Of a stretch of 64,000 nucleotides of DNA, positions 27,519-36,732 are shown in pieces. The DNA lies in contig OY829383.1 of the NCBI GenBank assembly GCA_963691835.1, forward strand, positions 1,116,001-1,180,000, given 5' to 3'. The translations under genes were made by a program, and so were the position numbers. The notes beneath the pieces are model-generated. The model ran no database searches and was not told the origin of the DNA. It was given only the letters and a program-made list of their open reading frames with translations. The stretch comes from G963691835 sp963691835. Lineage in GTDB: Bacteria; Pseudomonadota; Alphaproteobacteria; Thalassobaculales; Thalassobaculaceae. Positions within the stretch are counted from its first letter, which is position 1. Each line of letters begins with the position of its first letter.

Positions 27519-28613
27519 GTGACGACCTCCAAGACTGTCCTTGTCACCGGCGGCGCCGGGTTCATCGGCTCCGCCGTGGTCCGACACCTGATCGCCGATA
27601 CCGACGTCACCGTGGTGAATGTCGACAAGCTCACCTACGCGGCGAACCTGGCATCGCTGTCCGACGTGTCCGACAGAAACCGGTACCGTTTCGCTCAAGC
27701 GGATATCTGCGACCGGGCCGCTCTTGACTGCGTCTTCGAAGAGCATCAGCCGGATATCGTGATGCACCTCGCGGCCGAGAGCCACGTGGACCGCTCGATC
27801 GACGGCCCGGCAGCGTTCGTCGAGACCAACATCGTCGGAACTTACACGCTCCTTCAGGCCGCCCGGTCCCACTACGAGACGCTGACGGGCGCAAAGCGTG
27901 ACGGCTTCCGGTTCCATCACATCTCCACCGACGAGGTCTTCGGCTCCCTTGGTGACACGGGCGCCTTCACGGAGGAGACCCGGTACGACCCGCGCTCCCC
28001 CTACTCCGCGAGCAAGGCGTCTTCCGATCATCTCGTGCGCGCGTGGCACGAGACCTACGGGTTGCCGGTGGTGCTCTCGAACTGCTCAAACAATTACGGG
28101 CCGTACCATTTCCCCGAGAAGCTGATCCCCTTGATGATCATCAAAGGGATGAACGGAGGTGACCTGCCGGTCTACGGCACCGGCGAGAATGTGCGGGACT
28201 GGCTCTATGTCGACGATCACGCCCGCGCGCTTTGGATGATCGCCAGCCGCGGCACACCCGGCGACAGCTACAATGTGGGCGGCGACAGCGAAGTCCAGAA
28301 TATCGAGGTGGTGAAGCGCATTTGCGCGCATCTGGACGCGCTCGCTCCCCGCGAGGATGGCACGTCCCGGGAATCTCAGATCACCTACGTGACCGACCGG
28401 CCCGGCCACGATTTCCGCTACGCCATCGATGCCTCCAAGATCAAGCGGGAGCTCGGATGGGCGCCGCTTGAGTCGTTTGAGACTGGGCTTGAGAAGACAG
28501 TCCGCTGGTACCTGGAGCGCCGCGATTGGTGGCAGCCGATCCTGGACGGCACCTACAGCGGGGAGCGTCTCGGCACCCAACCGGACAGCACCAAGACCGC
28601 GACGGGGGACTGA
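27519..28613 (+). CDS. rfbB: dTDP-glucose 4,6-dehydratase
   Basis: A 364-residue extended SDR that converts dTDP-glucose to dTDP-4-dehydro-6-deoxyglucose, the second step of dTDP-L-rhamnose synthesis. NAD-binding TGGAGFIGS is at the N-terminus, HLAAESHVDRSID and FHHISTDEVFGSLGD follow, and the catalytic YSASKASSDH carries Tyr and Lys. The start is GTG at 27519. It lies 6 bases after rfbC and 2 bases before rfbD, so the cluster is one operon. Confidence 0.96.
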   Translation: MTTSKTVLVTGGAGFIGSAVVRHLIADTDVTVVNVDKLTYAANLASLSDVSDRNRYRFAQADICDRAALDCVFEEHQPDIVMHLAAESHVDRSIDGPAAFVETNIVGTYTLLQAARSHYETLTGAKRDGFRFHHISTDEVFGSLGDTGAFTEETRYDPRSPYSASKASSDHLVRAWHETYGLPVVLSNCSNNYGPYHFPEKLIPLMIIKGMNGGDLPVYGTGENVRDWLYVDDHARALWMIASRGTPGDSYNVGGDSEVQNIEVVKRICAHLDALAPREDGTSRESQITYVTDRPGHDFRYAIDASKIKRELGWAPLESFETGLEKTVRWYLERRDWWQPILDGTYSGERLGTQPDSTKTATGD

Positions 28614-28615
28614 TC

Positions 28616-29500
28616 GTGCCCGTCGATCTGTTGATCACCGGGGCTGGCGGGCAGGTCGGGACCGAATTGCTGAAGCGGGCAGAGTCCCATGGCTTCACGA
28701 CGACCGGTCTCACCCGCGCGGATCTGGACATTACGGACGCGAACGCCGTGGCGGACGCGGTCGCGGGCCATGCGCCTCGGTTCCTCATCAACGCCGCTGC
28801 CTACACCGCCGTGGACAAGGCGGAGAGCGAGCAGGACGCTGCCTACGCGGTCAACCGTGACGCCAGCGCCAATCTGGCCAAGGCGGCGGCCAACGCGGGC
28901 ATCCCGCTGATCCATATCTCCACCGACTATGTGTATGATGGGGGCAAGGATGGTCCCTGGGTGGAAAGTGATCCGGTTAAGCCGCTCGGTGTCTACGGCG
29001 CCTCCAAGGAAGCGGGGGAGCGTGCGGTTCGGGAAACGCTTCCGGCGCATGTGATCCTGCGGACATCGTGGGTCTATGCGGCCCATGGCGGGAACTTCAT
29101 CAAGACCATGCTGCGGGTGGGCGCGGAGCGCGACGAACTCCGGGTTGTTGCCGACCAACACGGGGCACCAACCTTCGCTGGCGACATCGCTGAGGCCATC
29201 CTGACAATCGCTCAACGGATCGATGCCGGGGCAAGCGCATGGGGAACCTACCACTACACCGCGGCGGGCAGCACAACATGGCACGGCCTTGCCGAGGCGA
29301 TATTCGACCGGGCCGAGCCCGTATGGGGCCGCCGCCCCACCGTGGAAGCCATTCCCACCAGCGCTTATCCGACACCCGCGGCACGGCCGGCGAACTCCGT
29401 CCTCGACTGCTCTGCGGTGCTGACGGCGTTTGACGTTCCGCGCCGGCCCTGGCAGGCAGGCCTGGATGAGGCGTTGAACGAGCTATTGCAGCAACAATGA
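28616..29500 (+). CDS. rfbD: dTDP-4-dehydrorhamnose reductase
   Basis: A 294-residue RmlD reductase for the last step to dTDP-L-rhamnose. The cofactor loop is LLITGAGGQVG, followed by FLINAAAYTAVDKAE, ISTDYVYDG and the catalytic YGASKEAGE. The start is a GTG two bases after the rfbB stop. The length and all motifs match the family. Confidence 0.95.
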   Translation: MPVDLLITGAGGQVGTELLKRAESHGFTTTGLTRADLDITDANAVADAVAGHAPRFLINAAAYTAVDKAESEQDAAYAVNRDASANLAKAAANAGIPLIHISTDYVYDGGKDGPWVESDPVKPLGVYGASKEAGERAVRETLPAHVILRTSWVYAAHGGNFIKTMLRVGAERDELRVVADQHGAPTFAGDIAEAILTIAQRIDAGASAWGTYHYTAAGSTTWHGLAEAIFDRAEPVWGRRPTVEAIPTSAYPTPAARPANSVLDCSAVLTAFDVPRRPWQAGLDEALNELLQQQ

Positions 29501-29569
29501 GATAGGGTCGCGGCCCGGGACGCCTTGGGCGTTTCCAGGCACCGCCAGGAAAACGAAGGACGGCATTCC

Positions 29570-30433
29570 ATGAAGGGCATCATTTTGGCCGGCGGGTCCG
29601 GGACCAGGCTCTATCCCCTGACCATCACCATCTCAAAGCAGCTTCTGCCGGTCTACGACAAGCCGATGATCTTCTACCCGCTGTCGACGCTGATGCTCGC
29701 CGGTATCAAGGACATCCTGATCATCTCGACTCCCCAGGACCAGGCCGCCTTTCAGGCGCTTTTAGGGGACGGCTCAAACCTTGGTATCTCAATCTCCTAT
29801 GCGGTTCAGCCCTCACCCGACGGCCTCGCCCAAGCCTTCATCATCGGCGAGAGTTTCCTTGATGGAGACAGTGCCGCCCTGGTCCTTGGCGACAACATCT
29901 TCTACGGCCACGGCCTGACGGAGATGCTTCAACGGGCGGCGGGCCGGGAAACGGGCGCGACTGTTTTCGGATACTATGTCCGCGATCCGGAGCGGTACGG
30001 CGTGGTGTCTTTCGATGAAAGCGGCCAGGCAGAGACAATCATCGAAAAACCGGACAACCCGTTGTCGAATTGGGCGGTGACCGGCCTGTACTTCTACGAC
30101 ACGGACGTCGTCGATGTCGCGAAGGCGGTGAAGCCGTCTCCCCGGGGTGAGTTGGAAATCACAGACGTCAACAAGGTGTACCTGGAGCGGGGCAATCTGC
30201 AGGTCGAGAAGATGGGGCGCGGATACGCGTGGCTTGACACAGGCACCCATGACTCACTGCTCCAAGCATCGGAGTTCGTGCGAACCGTCGAAGAACGCCA
30301 GGGGCTCAAGATTGCCTGCCCCGAAGAAATCGCCCACCACATGGGATACATCGACGGCGAGCAACTCCTGCGTCTGGCGGAACCGTTGCGTAAGAGCGGG
30401 TACGGCGAGTACCTCGTCTCTCTGGTTCGATAA
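29570..30433 (+). CDS. rfbA: Glucose-1-phosphate thymidylyltransferase
   Basis: A 287-residue RmlA that makes dTDP-glucose, the first step of the rhamnose pathway. It starts MKGIILAGGSGTRLYPLT, the nucleotide-binding signature, and has SKQLLPVYDKPMIFYPLS, LGDNIFYG and IIEKPDNP. ATG 29570 fits the family N-terminus; the frame is open from 29525. It follows rfbD by 69 bases. With the three genes upstream it makes a complete dTDP-L-rhamnose set. Confidence 0.96.
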   Translation: MKGIILAGGSGTRLYPLTITISKQLLPVYDKPMIFYPLSTLMLAGIKDILIISTPQDQAAFQALLGDGSNLGISISYAVQPSPDGLAQAFIIGESFLDGDSAALVLGDNIFYGHGLTEMLQRAAGRETGATVFGYYVRDPERYGVVSFDESGQAETIIEKPDNPLSNWAVTGLYFYDTDVVDVAKAVKPSPRGELEITDVNKVYLERGNLQVEKMGRGYAWLDTGTHDSLLQASEFVRTVEERQGLKIACPEEIAHHMGYIDGEQLLRLAEPLRKSGYGEYLVSLVR

Positions 30434-30451
30434 CTAGCGGGAGGCGGGAGC

Positions 30452-31696
30452 ATGCTGCGCCTCTTCCTGATCTATTGCGGCCTCGTCTTCCTGGTCGGGG
30501 TTGCCATTATCTGGGGCTACTCGATCGCGTTGCAGGAGGGCGGGTCCCTGCCCCCCCGCCGTTCCTCGACGCCACCGCCTGCGCAAGAGGAAAGCCGCAC
30601 ACCACCGCCGCAACCTGCAACCGCTGAGCAACCGAGGACGGCAGCCCTCTCGACGGACGACCTGTCACGCTCAGCGCCGATGGCAACACCGGTCAGCGCA
30701 CCCTCATCCATCGTCGATCAGACCGGCCCGATCCTGCCCATACCGGCTTCGGCCCCACCATCGCCGTTTCCGCTCGCGTTCCCGGTCGATTGCCGCATCG
30801 GCGAGGATTGCTGGATCATCAAATACGTCGACGTCGATCCGACCAAGGGTCGGGCGGATTTCGCCTGCGGTGCGATGACCGTGGACGGGCACAAAGGCAC
30901 CGACATCGCGCTGCGGGATCTCAAGATCATGAACCAGCGTGTCAATGTCCTCGCCGCCGCCCCTGGGCGCGTTGTGGGCACCCGGGACTCCATGCGGGAC
31001 GTTGATGTTCGTCAGATCGGACGGGACGCGCTCAAGGGCCGGGACTGCGGCAACGGCGTGCGGATTGAGCATGGCAACGGCTGGGTGACGCAGTACTGCC
31101 ACCTGCTCCGTGGTAGCATCCGCGTTCGGCAAGGCGACACGGTGACGGCGGGCCAACCACTCGGCAATGTGGGCCTCTCCGGCGCGACGGAGTTCCCGCA
31201 TCTCCATATCACCGTTGAGAAGGACGGCAAGCCCGTGGACCCCTTTGTCGGTGTCGATGGCGGGCAGTCTTGCGGAATCGGACGGGTACCGCTGTGGAGT
31301 ACGGCAGTCCGTCCCACGATCGGATACACATCGCCGGTCTTGTACAACCTCGGTTTCACCGGTCGCGTGCCGGAGAAGAACAAATCCGAGGTCCGCTTCG
31401 GCATGGTGCGAGATCACCCGGTTCGGCCGACATCTCCTGTCATGCTGTTCTTCATGCAGATGTCCGGGATCGTCAAAGGGGACGAGATCGAAGCGGTGGT
31501 CACCGCCCCTGATGGCTCCGTATTGGTAGAGCATCGGGAGACGGCGGAACGGACCCGGTTGCTTCGGACGCTCTACATCGGAAAGAAGTTGAAGACCGAG
31601 CAGTGGCCCGTCGGTCAGTACACGGGGACCTTGACCGTTACACGGCCTGGAACAGGCGCACGCACGACCGAACAGACAAGCCTAACCCTGAACTAG
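30452..31696 (+). CDS. M23-family (LytM) metallopeptidase, membrane-anchored
   Basis: A 414-residue protein with an N-terminal membrane helix (LFLIYCGLVFLVGVAIIWGY), a Pro/Ser/Thr-rich linker to about residue 110, and an M23 zinc peptidase domain. The zinc ligands are visible as HKGTDIAL and HLHITV, with HGNGWVTQYCHL between them. About 150 residues follow that are not clearly assigned. Proteins of this kind cut peptidoglycan cross-bridges or act as envelope regulators. It lies 18 bases after rfbA and is probably cotranscribed, which points to an envelope role. Confidence 0.87.
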   Translation: MLRLFLIYCGLVFLVGVAIIWGYSIALQEGGSLPPRRSSTPPPAQEESRTPPPQPATAEQPRTAALSTDDLSRSAPMATPVSAPSSIVDQTGPILPIPASAPPSPFPLAFPVDCRIGEDCWIIKYVDVDPTKGRADFACGAMTVDGHKGTDIALRDLKIMNQRVNVLAAAPGRVVGTRDSMRDVDVRQIGRDALKGRDCGNGVRIEHGNGWVTQYCHLLRGSIRVRQGDTVTAGQPLGNVGLSGATEFPHLHITVEKDGKPVDPFVGVDGGQSCGIGRVPLWSTAVRPTIGYTSPVLYNLGFTGRVPEKNKSEVRFGMVRDHPVRPTSPVMLFFMQMSGIVKGDEIEAVVTAPDGSVLVEHRETAERTRLLRTLYIGKKLKTEQWPVGQYTGTLTVTRPGTGARTTEQTSLTLN

Positions 31697-31743
31697 CGCC
31701 AGATCGGGTCGGGCCCTTTCAGGTCCTCCGGGAAGCGGCCCGG

Positions 31744-32778
31744 TCAGACCGCGCCGGACACGCCAGCATCGGCGAAGGTCGCCATGTCCGCGTGACACGC
31801 GGCGGCGGCCTGCAGCACCGGAATGGCGAGCGCCGCACCGGACCCTTCGCCAAGACGCATACCGAAGTTCAGCAGCGGGGCCTTGTTGATCCGCTCCAGC
31901 AACCGGGTATGGCCCGGCTCGGCGGAGCAATGCGCGACGATGCAATGGTCGAGTGCTGCCGGATCTATCGCATGAAGGACGGATGCGGCAGCCGTACAGG
32001 CGAAACCGTCCAGGACCACAGGTGTGCGCGCGAGACGACAGGCGATGACCGCACCCGTGATTGCGGCAAGCTCAAGCCCGCCCAAGGCGGCCAGGACGGC
32101 GAGCGGGTCCCCTTTGCGGTCTGCGTGACGTTCCACGCCCAGCCGGACCGTCTCCACCTTGTTGTCAAACGCGCTGCCGACAACGCCGGTTCCCGGGCCG
32201 GTCCAATCCTCCGCCGCTCCGCCGAACAGGGCTGTGCAGAGTGCCGCCGCCGACGTGGAGTTGCCGATCCCCATCTCACCGAGGCACATGACATCGATGC
32301 CGGTCTCCACGGCCATCATGCCAAACGCCATGGCGCGCGCGCACTCCGCGTCCGTCATGGCGGGGGCTTGGGTGAAGTCCTCCGTCGGCTGCTCCAGCGC
32401 CAACTCATAGACCCGGAGATCCGCATCGAAGGTTCTTGTAAGCTGGTTGACCGCAGCACCGCCATTGACGAAGTTCGCGACCATCTGCGCCGTAACATCA
32501 GAAGGAAACGCGGAGACGCCACGGGCCGCGACCCCATGGTTGCCGGCAAAAACAGCGACACGCGGACGCCGGACCTGCGGCGGATGACGTCCTTGCCACG
32601 TCGCGAGCCATGCCGTCAGCTCTTCCAACCGGCCAAGCGCTCCTTGGGGCTTCGTCAACTGACTTTCCCGCTCCGCCGTCTGCGTCGCCGCCTCAAGGTC
32701 GGGCCCCGTGAACTCACCAAGAATGCGCCGCATATCCTCCAGAGTTGCGTCTTCCGGCGAAAAGGCTTGATCGGTCAT
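31744..32778 (-). CDS. cobT: Nicotinate-nucleotide--dimethylbenzimidazole phosphoribosyltransferase
   Basis: A 344-residue CobT that makes alpha-ribazole phosphate, the lower ligand precursor of cobalamin. It contains QGALGRLEEL near the N-terminus, VFAGNHGVAARGVSAFP, and the active-site segment MCLGEMGIGNSTSAAAL with the catalytic-type Glu late in the chain. It is divergent from cobS across 131 bases. I see no cobalamin riboswitch in that gap. The end converges with the M23 gene. Confidence 0.95.
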   Translation of the reverse strand: MTDQAFSPEDATLEDMRRILGEFTGPDLEAATQTAERESQLTKPQGALGRLEELTAWLATWQGRHPPQVRRPRVAVFAGNHGVAARGVSAFPSDVTAQMVANFVNGGAAVNQLTRTFDADLRVYELALEQPTEDFTQAPAMTDAECARAMAFGMMAVETGIDVMCLGEMGIGNSTSAAALCTALFGGAAEDWTGPGTGVVGSAFDNKVETVRLGVERHADRKGDPLAVLAALGGLELAAITGAVIACRLARTPVVLDGFACTAAASVLHAIDPAALDHCIVAHCSAEPGHTRLLERINKAPLLNFGMRLGEGSGAALAIPVLQAAAACHADMATFADAGVSGAV

Positions 32779-32909
32779 TGGGCTCCGTCCTGTTATCTCG
32801 CTTGGCCGAATGGCGTGAGGCGTCGCACCCTATCGGCCATCAGCGGCGTTGAGAAGCCACTCAAACGTGGATATCACCCTGGATTTCGAATGGACGGAGA
32901 CGATCGCCG

Positions 32910-33713
32910 ATGAGCCTTGCGCACCCGCCCCGGCAACCTTGGTGGGTCTACGATTTGGTTGTTTGTTGGACCTTTCTCACACGGCTGCCGGCGCCCCGAA
33001 TCGACCTTATTGACCGACCGCTGATGCGCTCAGCCTGGGCGTTTCCCGTCATCGGTGCTTGGGTGGGTGTTGTCACCGGGACCGTTCTGTTCGCGGCCTT
33101 GTCGGCGGGGCTTCCAGCGGACATCGCCGCATGGGTGACCGTTGGCGCCATGATCGCTCTGACGGGTGCGCTCCACGAAGACGGGCTTGCTGATCTGGCC
33201 GACGGCATCGGCGGTGGCCGGACGCGCGAGCGGAAACTAGAGATCCTGAGAGACAGCCGCATCGGCGCTTTCGGTGTTCTGGCCCTGATCGTCGTGATTG
33301 GCACGAAAGCGGCGGCGATCGGTGTCGTCGCGGCGGACTGGCGGGAACCGGATGAGGGTTTGGGCCTCTGGGCGCTTGTCTTCGTCATGATCGGCCCCCA
33401 CGCGTTGTCTCGCGCGATCATGGTCGCGGTCCCCCGACTGTTGTCGCGAGCGCGCGAAGACGGCCTCGGTGCGGGCGCGGGAACGCCACCCGTTGTTGTG
33501 GTTCAAGCGGCCCTCGCGCTGGGCATCGCACCTGCCATAATCCTTTTGCCGCCACTTCCTGCCTTGACCGGCACGTTGGCGGCGGTCATCGCGGCGGGAG
33601 CAATCGCTTGGCTGTCGAGCCATCACCTCGGCGGATATACCGGCGACGTGTTGGGCGCCGCACAGCAAGCGGCCGAAGTGAGCTTCCTCGTTGCCCTGGC
33701 GACCACCCTCTAG
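32910..33713 (+). CDS. cobS: Adenosylcobinamide-GDP ribazoletransferase
   Basis: A 267-residue integral membrane enzyme that joins adenosylcobinamide-GDP and alpha-ribazole to finish cobalamin. The hallmark motif is ALHEDGLADLADGIGGG followed by RKLEILRDSRIGAFG, both present around residues 90-125, with several hydrophobic helices. It is read 28 bases before the CobC-like phosphatase gene, so the two are likely an operon. Confidence 0.95.
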   Translation: MSLAHPPRQPWWVYDLVVCWTFLTRLPAPRIDLIDRPLMRSAWAFPVIGAWVGVVTGTVLFAALSAGLPADIAAWVTVGAMIALTGALHEDGLADLADGIGGGRTRERKLEILRDSRIGAFGVLALIVVIGTKAAAIGVVAADWREPDEGLGLWALVFVMIGPHALSRAIMVAVPRLLSRAREDGLGAGAGTPPVVVVQAALALGIAPAIILLPPLPALTGTLAAVIAAGAIAWLSSHHLGGYTGDVLGAAQQAAEVSFLVALATTL

Positions 33714-33741
33714 TCCTCTTCCGACGCCGGATCATTCACTG

Positions 33742-34374
33742 ATGACCACCGTGACCCGCTTTCATCTCGTCCGCCACGCGCCGGTCCCAGGCGCCGGATC
33801 GATCATCTACGGCGCAACGGACCGCCTTGCCGAAATCACCGAAACAGCACCCTACGCGGCTTTGGCGAAATCACTGCCGTTGGATGGCGTGTGGCTGACC
33901 ACCCATCTCACGCGGACCAAGCAGACCGCCGACGCGGTGATCGCGGTCCATAATGGCTCGAACCTCGCCTATGCGGAGGAACCCCGCTACGGAGAGCAGA
34001 GCTTCGGGGACTGGCATGGCTGGACGCATGACGCGCTGCGTGCTGAACGCGGCGAGGCCTATCACCGCTTCTGGCTTGCCCCCGCACACGAGCGGGCCCC
34101 AGGCGGGGAAAGCTTCGTCGATGTCATTGAGCGGGTTTCGGAAGCGACCATGGAACTGGCAAATCGGCACGGGAACCGGGACGTTGTCATATTCGCGCAT
34201 GGCGGCTCCATCCGCGCAGCACTTGCGACCGCCCTCGGGATGGAGCCAGAGCGGGCGCTCTCGTTCACCATCGGGAATCTCTCGACGACACTCATCGATT
34301 ACATCGCACCCGAACCAGGCTTTGACGGTGGCTGGCGGGTCAGGGGCGTGAATCTCCCGCCACTCGAGCCTTGA
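33742..34374 (+). CDS. Histidine phosphatase family protein (CobC-like)
   Basis: A 210-residue phosphoglycerate-mutase-like phosphatase. The catalytic RHA motif is in FHLVRHAPVPG at the N-terminus and the second His in VIFAHGGSIRAAL (about residue 155). Directly after cobS, it is likely alpha-ribazole-5'-phosphate phosphatase (CobC), but sequence alone does not separate CobC from other members. ATG 33742 fits the short N-terminus before the RHA motif; the frame is open from 33691. Confidence 0.83.
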   Translation: MTTVTRFHLVRHAPVPGAGSIIYGATDRLAEITETAPYAALAKSLPLDGVWLTTHLTRTKQTADAVIAVHNGSNLAYAEEPRYGEQSFGDWHGWTHDALRAERGEAYHRFWLAPAHERAPGGESFVDVIERVSEATMELANRHGNRDVVIFAHGGSIRAALATALGMEPERALSFTIGNLSTTLIDYIAPEPGFDGGWRVRGVNLPPLEP

Positions 34375-34430
34375 TCGGCGCATCCGGCGACCGCATCTTC
34401 GCCTGACCGAAACATGTTTGGGGATCTTCC

Positions 34431-35120
34431 ATGATCAAACGTCGTTCGCTTCTGGCCGGCACCGGCTTGATGATGCTCGCAGGTCTGCTGATGCCCGATA
34501 CGGCTTCGGCAGCCGACAAGCGGGACGCCATGCTGCTGGTCGACAAGGCGACGACCAGCGCCCGGGCAATCCTGACGGATCCCAACTACTCCGCGGCCCG
34601 GTCGTATCTGGACCGCGCGAAGGGTGTGATGATCGTTCCAGGCTTGGTGAAGGCGGGCTTCATCGTCGGCGGCGAGGTTGGCGACGCCGTTGTGTTGGCC
34701 CGCAGCCCGGACGGCAGCTGGTCGGACCCCTCCTTTCACTTTATGGCCGCAGGCAGCATCGGCTTCCAAATCGGCGTGGAGGCAAAAGAGATCGTCATCG
34801 CGATCATGACCGACAAAGGTCTGAACGCGCTGATGACCGATCAGTTCAAGTTCGGCGGAGATGTGAGCGTTACGGCCGGCCCCGTGGGTGCCGGTGTGTC
34901 CGCCGGCACGGTTGGCTCGGCCGGTGCCGACTTCGTCGCGTTTTCGAAATCCAAGGGGCTTTTCGGCGGAGGTGCGTTGGATGGTTCGCTGATCCAGCCG
35001 AAACCCGACTACCTTGAGGCGTTCTACGGAACGGCCGCATCCCCGAAGCAGGTACTGATCGAACGCAAGTTCTCAACTGCTGATGCGGACGGCTTGAAGA
35101 AGGCGCTCCGGGATCGATGA
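34431..35120 (+). CDS. SYLF-domain lipid-binding protein, exported
   Basis: A 229-residue protein with a signal peptide (MIKRRSLLAGTGLMMLAGLL...TASA) and a SYLF/Ysc84-like domain: KGVMIVPGLVKAGFIVGGEVG, SDPSFHFMAAGSIGFQIG and a glycine-rich GPVGAGVSAGTVGSAGADF. SYLF proteins bind phosphoinositides or lipids in eukaryotes; the bacterial role is unknown. It sits between CobC-like and cobK but has no evident link to cobalamin. Confidence 0.88.
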   Translation: MIKRRSLLAGTGLMMLAGLLMPDTASAADKRDAMLLVDKATTSARAILTDPNYSAARSYLDRAKGVMIVPGLVKAGFIVGGEVGDAVVLARSPDGSWSDPSFHFMAAGSIGFQIGVEAKEIVIAIMTDKGLNALMTDQFKFGGDVSVTAGPVGAGVSAGTVGSAGADFVAFSKSKGLFGGGALDGSLIQPKPDYLEAFYGTAASPKQVLIERKFSTADADGLKKALRDR

Positions 35121-35158
35121 TTCAAGCGCCCCGGCGGCGATGAGCCCGGGCACAATCG

Positions 35159-35983
35159 TCAGGCGGACGGCGGCACCTGCAGGCCGTTCTGCCGGGTCAG
35201 CCAATCCAACGCATCGTCGATCACCTCAGCGGTCGCCATGTCCAGACGGGGCGACCGCCGCATCACGAACACCGGAAGATCAAGACACCGCGCCGCGACG
35301 ATCAGCGGCTCCAGCCGGGCGCCGCCTTCGGCCCGTGTCACGATCACATTGACACCGAAACGCTCCAACCGGGCCCTTTCACCGGCAAGGCTGTACGGGC
35401 CGGTATCAACATCAAGCTCGAGATCCAGAGCGCGCGACGACAGATCTCGCGTGACCAAACCAATGGTTCGAACACCCTTTATCGATCCGATGCGCCGAAG
35501 ATCATCTTCCGGCAGCGCCAGCAGCGCCGTCGTTCCAACATCGGCGACCAGTTTGGGCAGGTCGTCCAGTTGCTCCACCTCGACCCATCTGTCCAAGGGG
35601 TGCCGGCGCCAACACGGACGCTCGAAGCGAAGGGCGGGAAGTCCCAACTCGGACGCGGCCTCCAGAACAGCGCCGGTTGTGCGGCGGTCGAAAGCGTCGC
35701 TGACGTCCACAATCACATCCGCTCCAACCCTCTCAACAAGAGAGACGATCTTCCCCGGTCGATCCAGTGTACCGACATACACGACCTCCGCCGACGCGGC
35801 GACGGACGACGGCCCTCCAGGAAGGCATGCGACGAGAAACTCAAGCCCCTCCGGACGGGCACCGGCCCGATCAATCAAACGCGCCGCGTCCACGGTGCCC
35901 GACACCAACAGCACGCGGAGCGGTGCCTCAGCAGCGACCATATCGTTCGTGGACTGATCGGCGGTGTCACGATTTCGGCGCAT
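35159..35983 (-). CDS. cobK: Precorrin-6A reductase (CobK/CbiJ family)
   Basis: A 274-residue protein matching CobK, which reduces precorrin-6A with NADPH in corrin ring synthesis. The N-terminal LRVLLVSGTVDAARLIDRAG, then VDVSDAF with TAL-like contacts, LRFERPCWRRHPLDRW, and the C-terminal GPYSLAGERARLERFGVNV then VTRAEGG are the family landmarks. ATG 35983 is chosen for a GAAGGGA site; starts at 36040 or 35941 are possible. The adjacent start of the SCO gene is divergent. No other corrin-ring genes are in view. Confidence 0.85.
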   Translation of the reverse strand: MRRNRDTADQSTNDMVAAEAPLRVLLVSGTVDAARLIDRAGARPEGLEFLVACLPGGPSSVAASAEVVYVGTLDRPGKIVSLVERVGADVIVDVSDAFDRRTTGAVLEAASELGLPALRFERPCWRRHPLDRWVEVEQLDDLPKLVADVGTTALLALPEDDLRRIGSIKGVRTIGLVTRDLSSRALDLELDVDTGPYSLAGERARLERFGVNVIVTRAEGGARLEPLIVAARCLDLPVFVMRRSPRLDMATAEVIDDALDWLTRQNGLQVPPSA

Positions 35984-36132
35984 TCGTGTGATCCCTTCAC
36001 AACCGATACCACAGTGCCGGGGTGGCGCTGACGAGTCCACCCTCCCATCTGCTCAGCGGCCTCCCATATAGGGGGAAACGGGAATACCCCTGCTTTGGGC
36101 TACGGATCCAAATCGGTAAAGGGCTAACACGG

Positions 36133-36732
36133 ATGTCAAAGACGCAATTCTACGCTTTGGTTGCGAGCCTGCTTGTCGTGCTTGTGGGGGCGATCGGGAC
36201 CGGGGCGTGGGTGTTCACCCAGGTATCGGATCAACGGGCTGCCGTCCCGGCGCTCGGGGGGCCTTACACCCTCACCGATCACACCGGCACCAAGGTCACC
36301 GACGCGAGTTGGGAAGGCAGATATCAGTTGATGTATTTCGGGTATACTTTCTGCCCGGATATCTGTCCGACATCCTTGTCAATCATGAGCGATGCGTTGG
36401 ACGAGATGGGGCCCGCCGCCTCCGACGTGAAGCCGATCTTCGTCACTGTCGATCCGGAGCGGGACACGCTTGAGGTACTCAGCGCCTATCATGAGCATTT
36501 CCACCCTGACTTCTCCAACCTGACCGGAACAGCCGAAGAAATCGCCGCGATCGCGAAGGCGTACCGGGTCTACTATGCGCGGGTGGAGACGGACGAGTTG
36601 ACCGACTACCTGATGGATCACACCTCAATCGTGTATCTGATGAGCCCGGATGGCCGGTACGTCACGCACTTCGCACACGACGCGGACCCGGTCGCGATGG
36701 CAAACCGTCTGAAAGAGATTGTGGGCTCCTAG
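36133..36732 (+). CDS. SCO1/SenC family protein
   Basis: A 199-residue thioredoxin-fold copper protein involved in loading the CuA site of cytochrome oxidase or in thiol redox control. After one membrane helix (ALVASLLVVLVGAIGTGAW), it carries the copper-binding CxxxC in YTFCPDICPTS and the late His in DHTSIVYLM. ATG 36133 follows AAAGGG. The stop TAG shares the palindromic CTAG with the stop of the opposite gene. Confidence 0.92.
   Translation: MSKTQFYALVASLLVVLVGAIGTGAWVFTQVSDQRAAVPALGGPYTLTDHTGTKVTDASWEGRYQLMYFGYTFCPDICPTSLSIMSDALDEMGPAASDVKPIFVTVDPERDTLEVLSAYHEHFHPDFSNLTGTAEEIAAIAKAYRVYYARVETDELTDYLMDHTSIVYLMSPDGRYVTHFAHDADPVAMANRLKEIVGS

Noticed and set aside
32779..32909. Cobalamin riboswitch between cobT and cobS
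   Set aside because: No B12-box-like sequence or expected stems were visible.
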